NCBI GenBank assembly: GCA_013002265.1
Contig: JABDKK010000044.1
Span: 1 to 11,930, forward strand
Direction of reading: 5' to 3'
DNA length: 11,930 nt
From: Candidatus Nitrosopumilus sp.
GTDB lineage: Archaea > Thermoproteota > Nitrososphaeria > Nitrososphaerales > Nitrosopumilaceae
Under the pieces are notes generated by a model. That model was not told where the DNA came from. It worked only from the letters and a program-made list of their open reading frames with translations, and did not search any database. Below are positions 11,845-11,930 of the stretch, in pieces; the stretch's first letter is position 1, and the number at the start of each line of letters is the position of its first letter. Both the position numbers and the translations under genes were made by a program.

Positions 11845-11930
11845 TTATGATTTAAAAAGAACCCCATCGAGGGTATAAGTTGTGCTCTATATCAAATTGG
11901 TCTAGACATTTTCCGACACCGTGATTAATG
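11845..11930. other. Right-edge upstream region
   Basis: The last 86 bases hold the probable promoter of the SRPBCC gene. No tRNA-like or other structured element was recognised. The last three bases are ATG on the plus strand, which could open a rightward gene, but nothing after it can be seen. Confidence 0.5.

Noticed and set aside
1..11930. tRNA, rRNA, insertion sequence or phage genes
   Set aside because: No cloverleaf-like arms, rRNA-like blocks, transposase motifs or paired terminal repeats were seen on reading both strands.
11928..11930. Start of a rightward gene at the edge
   Set aside because: Only the ATG is visible and no promoter element at convincing spacing precedes it.

Overview
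The window looks like a piece of the chromosome of an ammonia-oxidising archaeon of the Nitrosopumilus type (Thaumarchaeota/Nitrososphaerota). This rests on strong AT-richness, TATA-like boxes centred about 24-27 nt upstream of start codons with almost no leader, many GTG/TTG starts, an archaeal purine gene set (separate PurS, PurQ and short PurL), a two-gene Tat system, and several small proteins of a thaumarchaeal style. The lineage is inferred from recognition; no search was run.

Layout. 1-155 (+) is the 3' end of a histone H1-like Lys/Ala/Pro protein gene built on a 33-bp tandem repeat. A perfect hairpin at 223-250 separates it from a minus-strand cluster: a winged-helix regulator (1008-1511), a 104-aa unknown protein (652-966) and a PPOX/flavin-type oxidase (252-659). 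1512-1863 has no convincing gene. It holds a probable operator, a 21-bp tandem repeat and a Lys/Ala-rich coding remnant. From 1864 to 9091 the minus strand carries most of de novo purine synthesis: purC with a small downstream gene, then purF, purL and purQ as an overlapping operon, then purS. Between purC and purF lie a membrane-anchored 128-aa protein, a divergent 30-aa single-pass membrane micropeptide on the plus strand, and a DUF427 protein. Between purQ and purS the plus strand carries the decayed remains of a secreted protein gene.

9227-9811 (minus) holds a small gene apparently split by a one-base frameshift and a ribbon-helix-helix-like small protein whose best start is AUU rather than AUG. 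Divergently, the plus strand carries a 155-aa unknown protein, tatC and tatA. An SRPBCC protein gene on the minus strand converges on tatA with a 4-nt stop-codon overlap. The last 86 bases are an upstream region.

How it works together. PurF makes phosphoribosylamine, PurSLQ together form FGAM synthase, and PurC makes SAICAR, so one region encodes steps 1, 4 and 7 (PurC) of IMP synthesis. TatA and TatC would form a minimal twin-arginine export system for folded, often cofactor-bearing proteins. No CRISPR array, RNA gene or intact mobile element was seen. The window is mostly ordinary core genome. The points of interest are small genes, decayed genes, start-codon oddities and hairpins, not a new defence or metabolic system.
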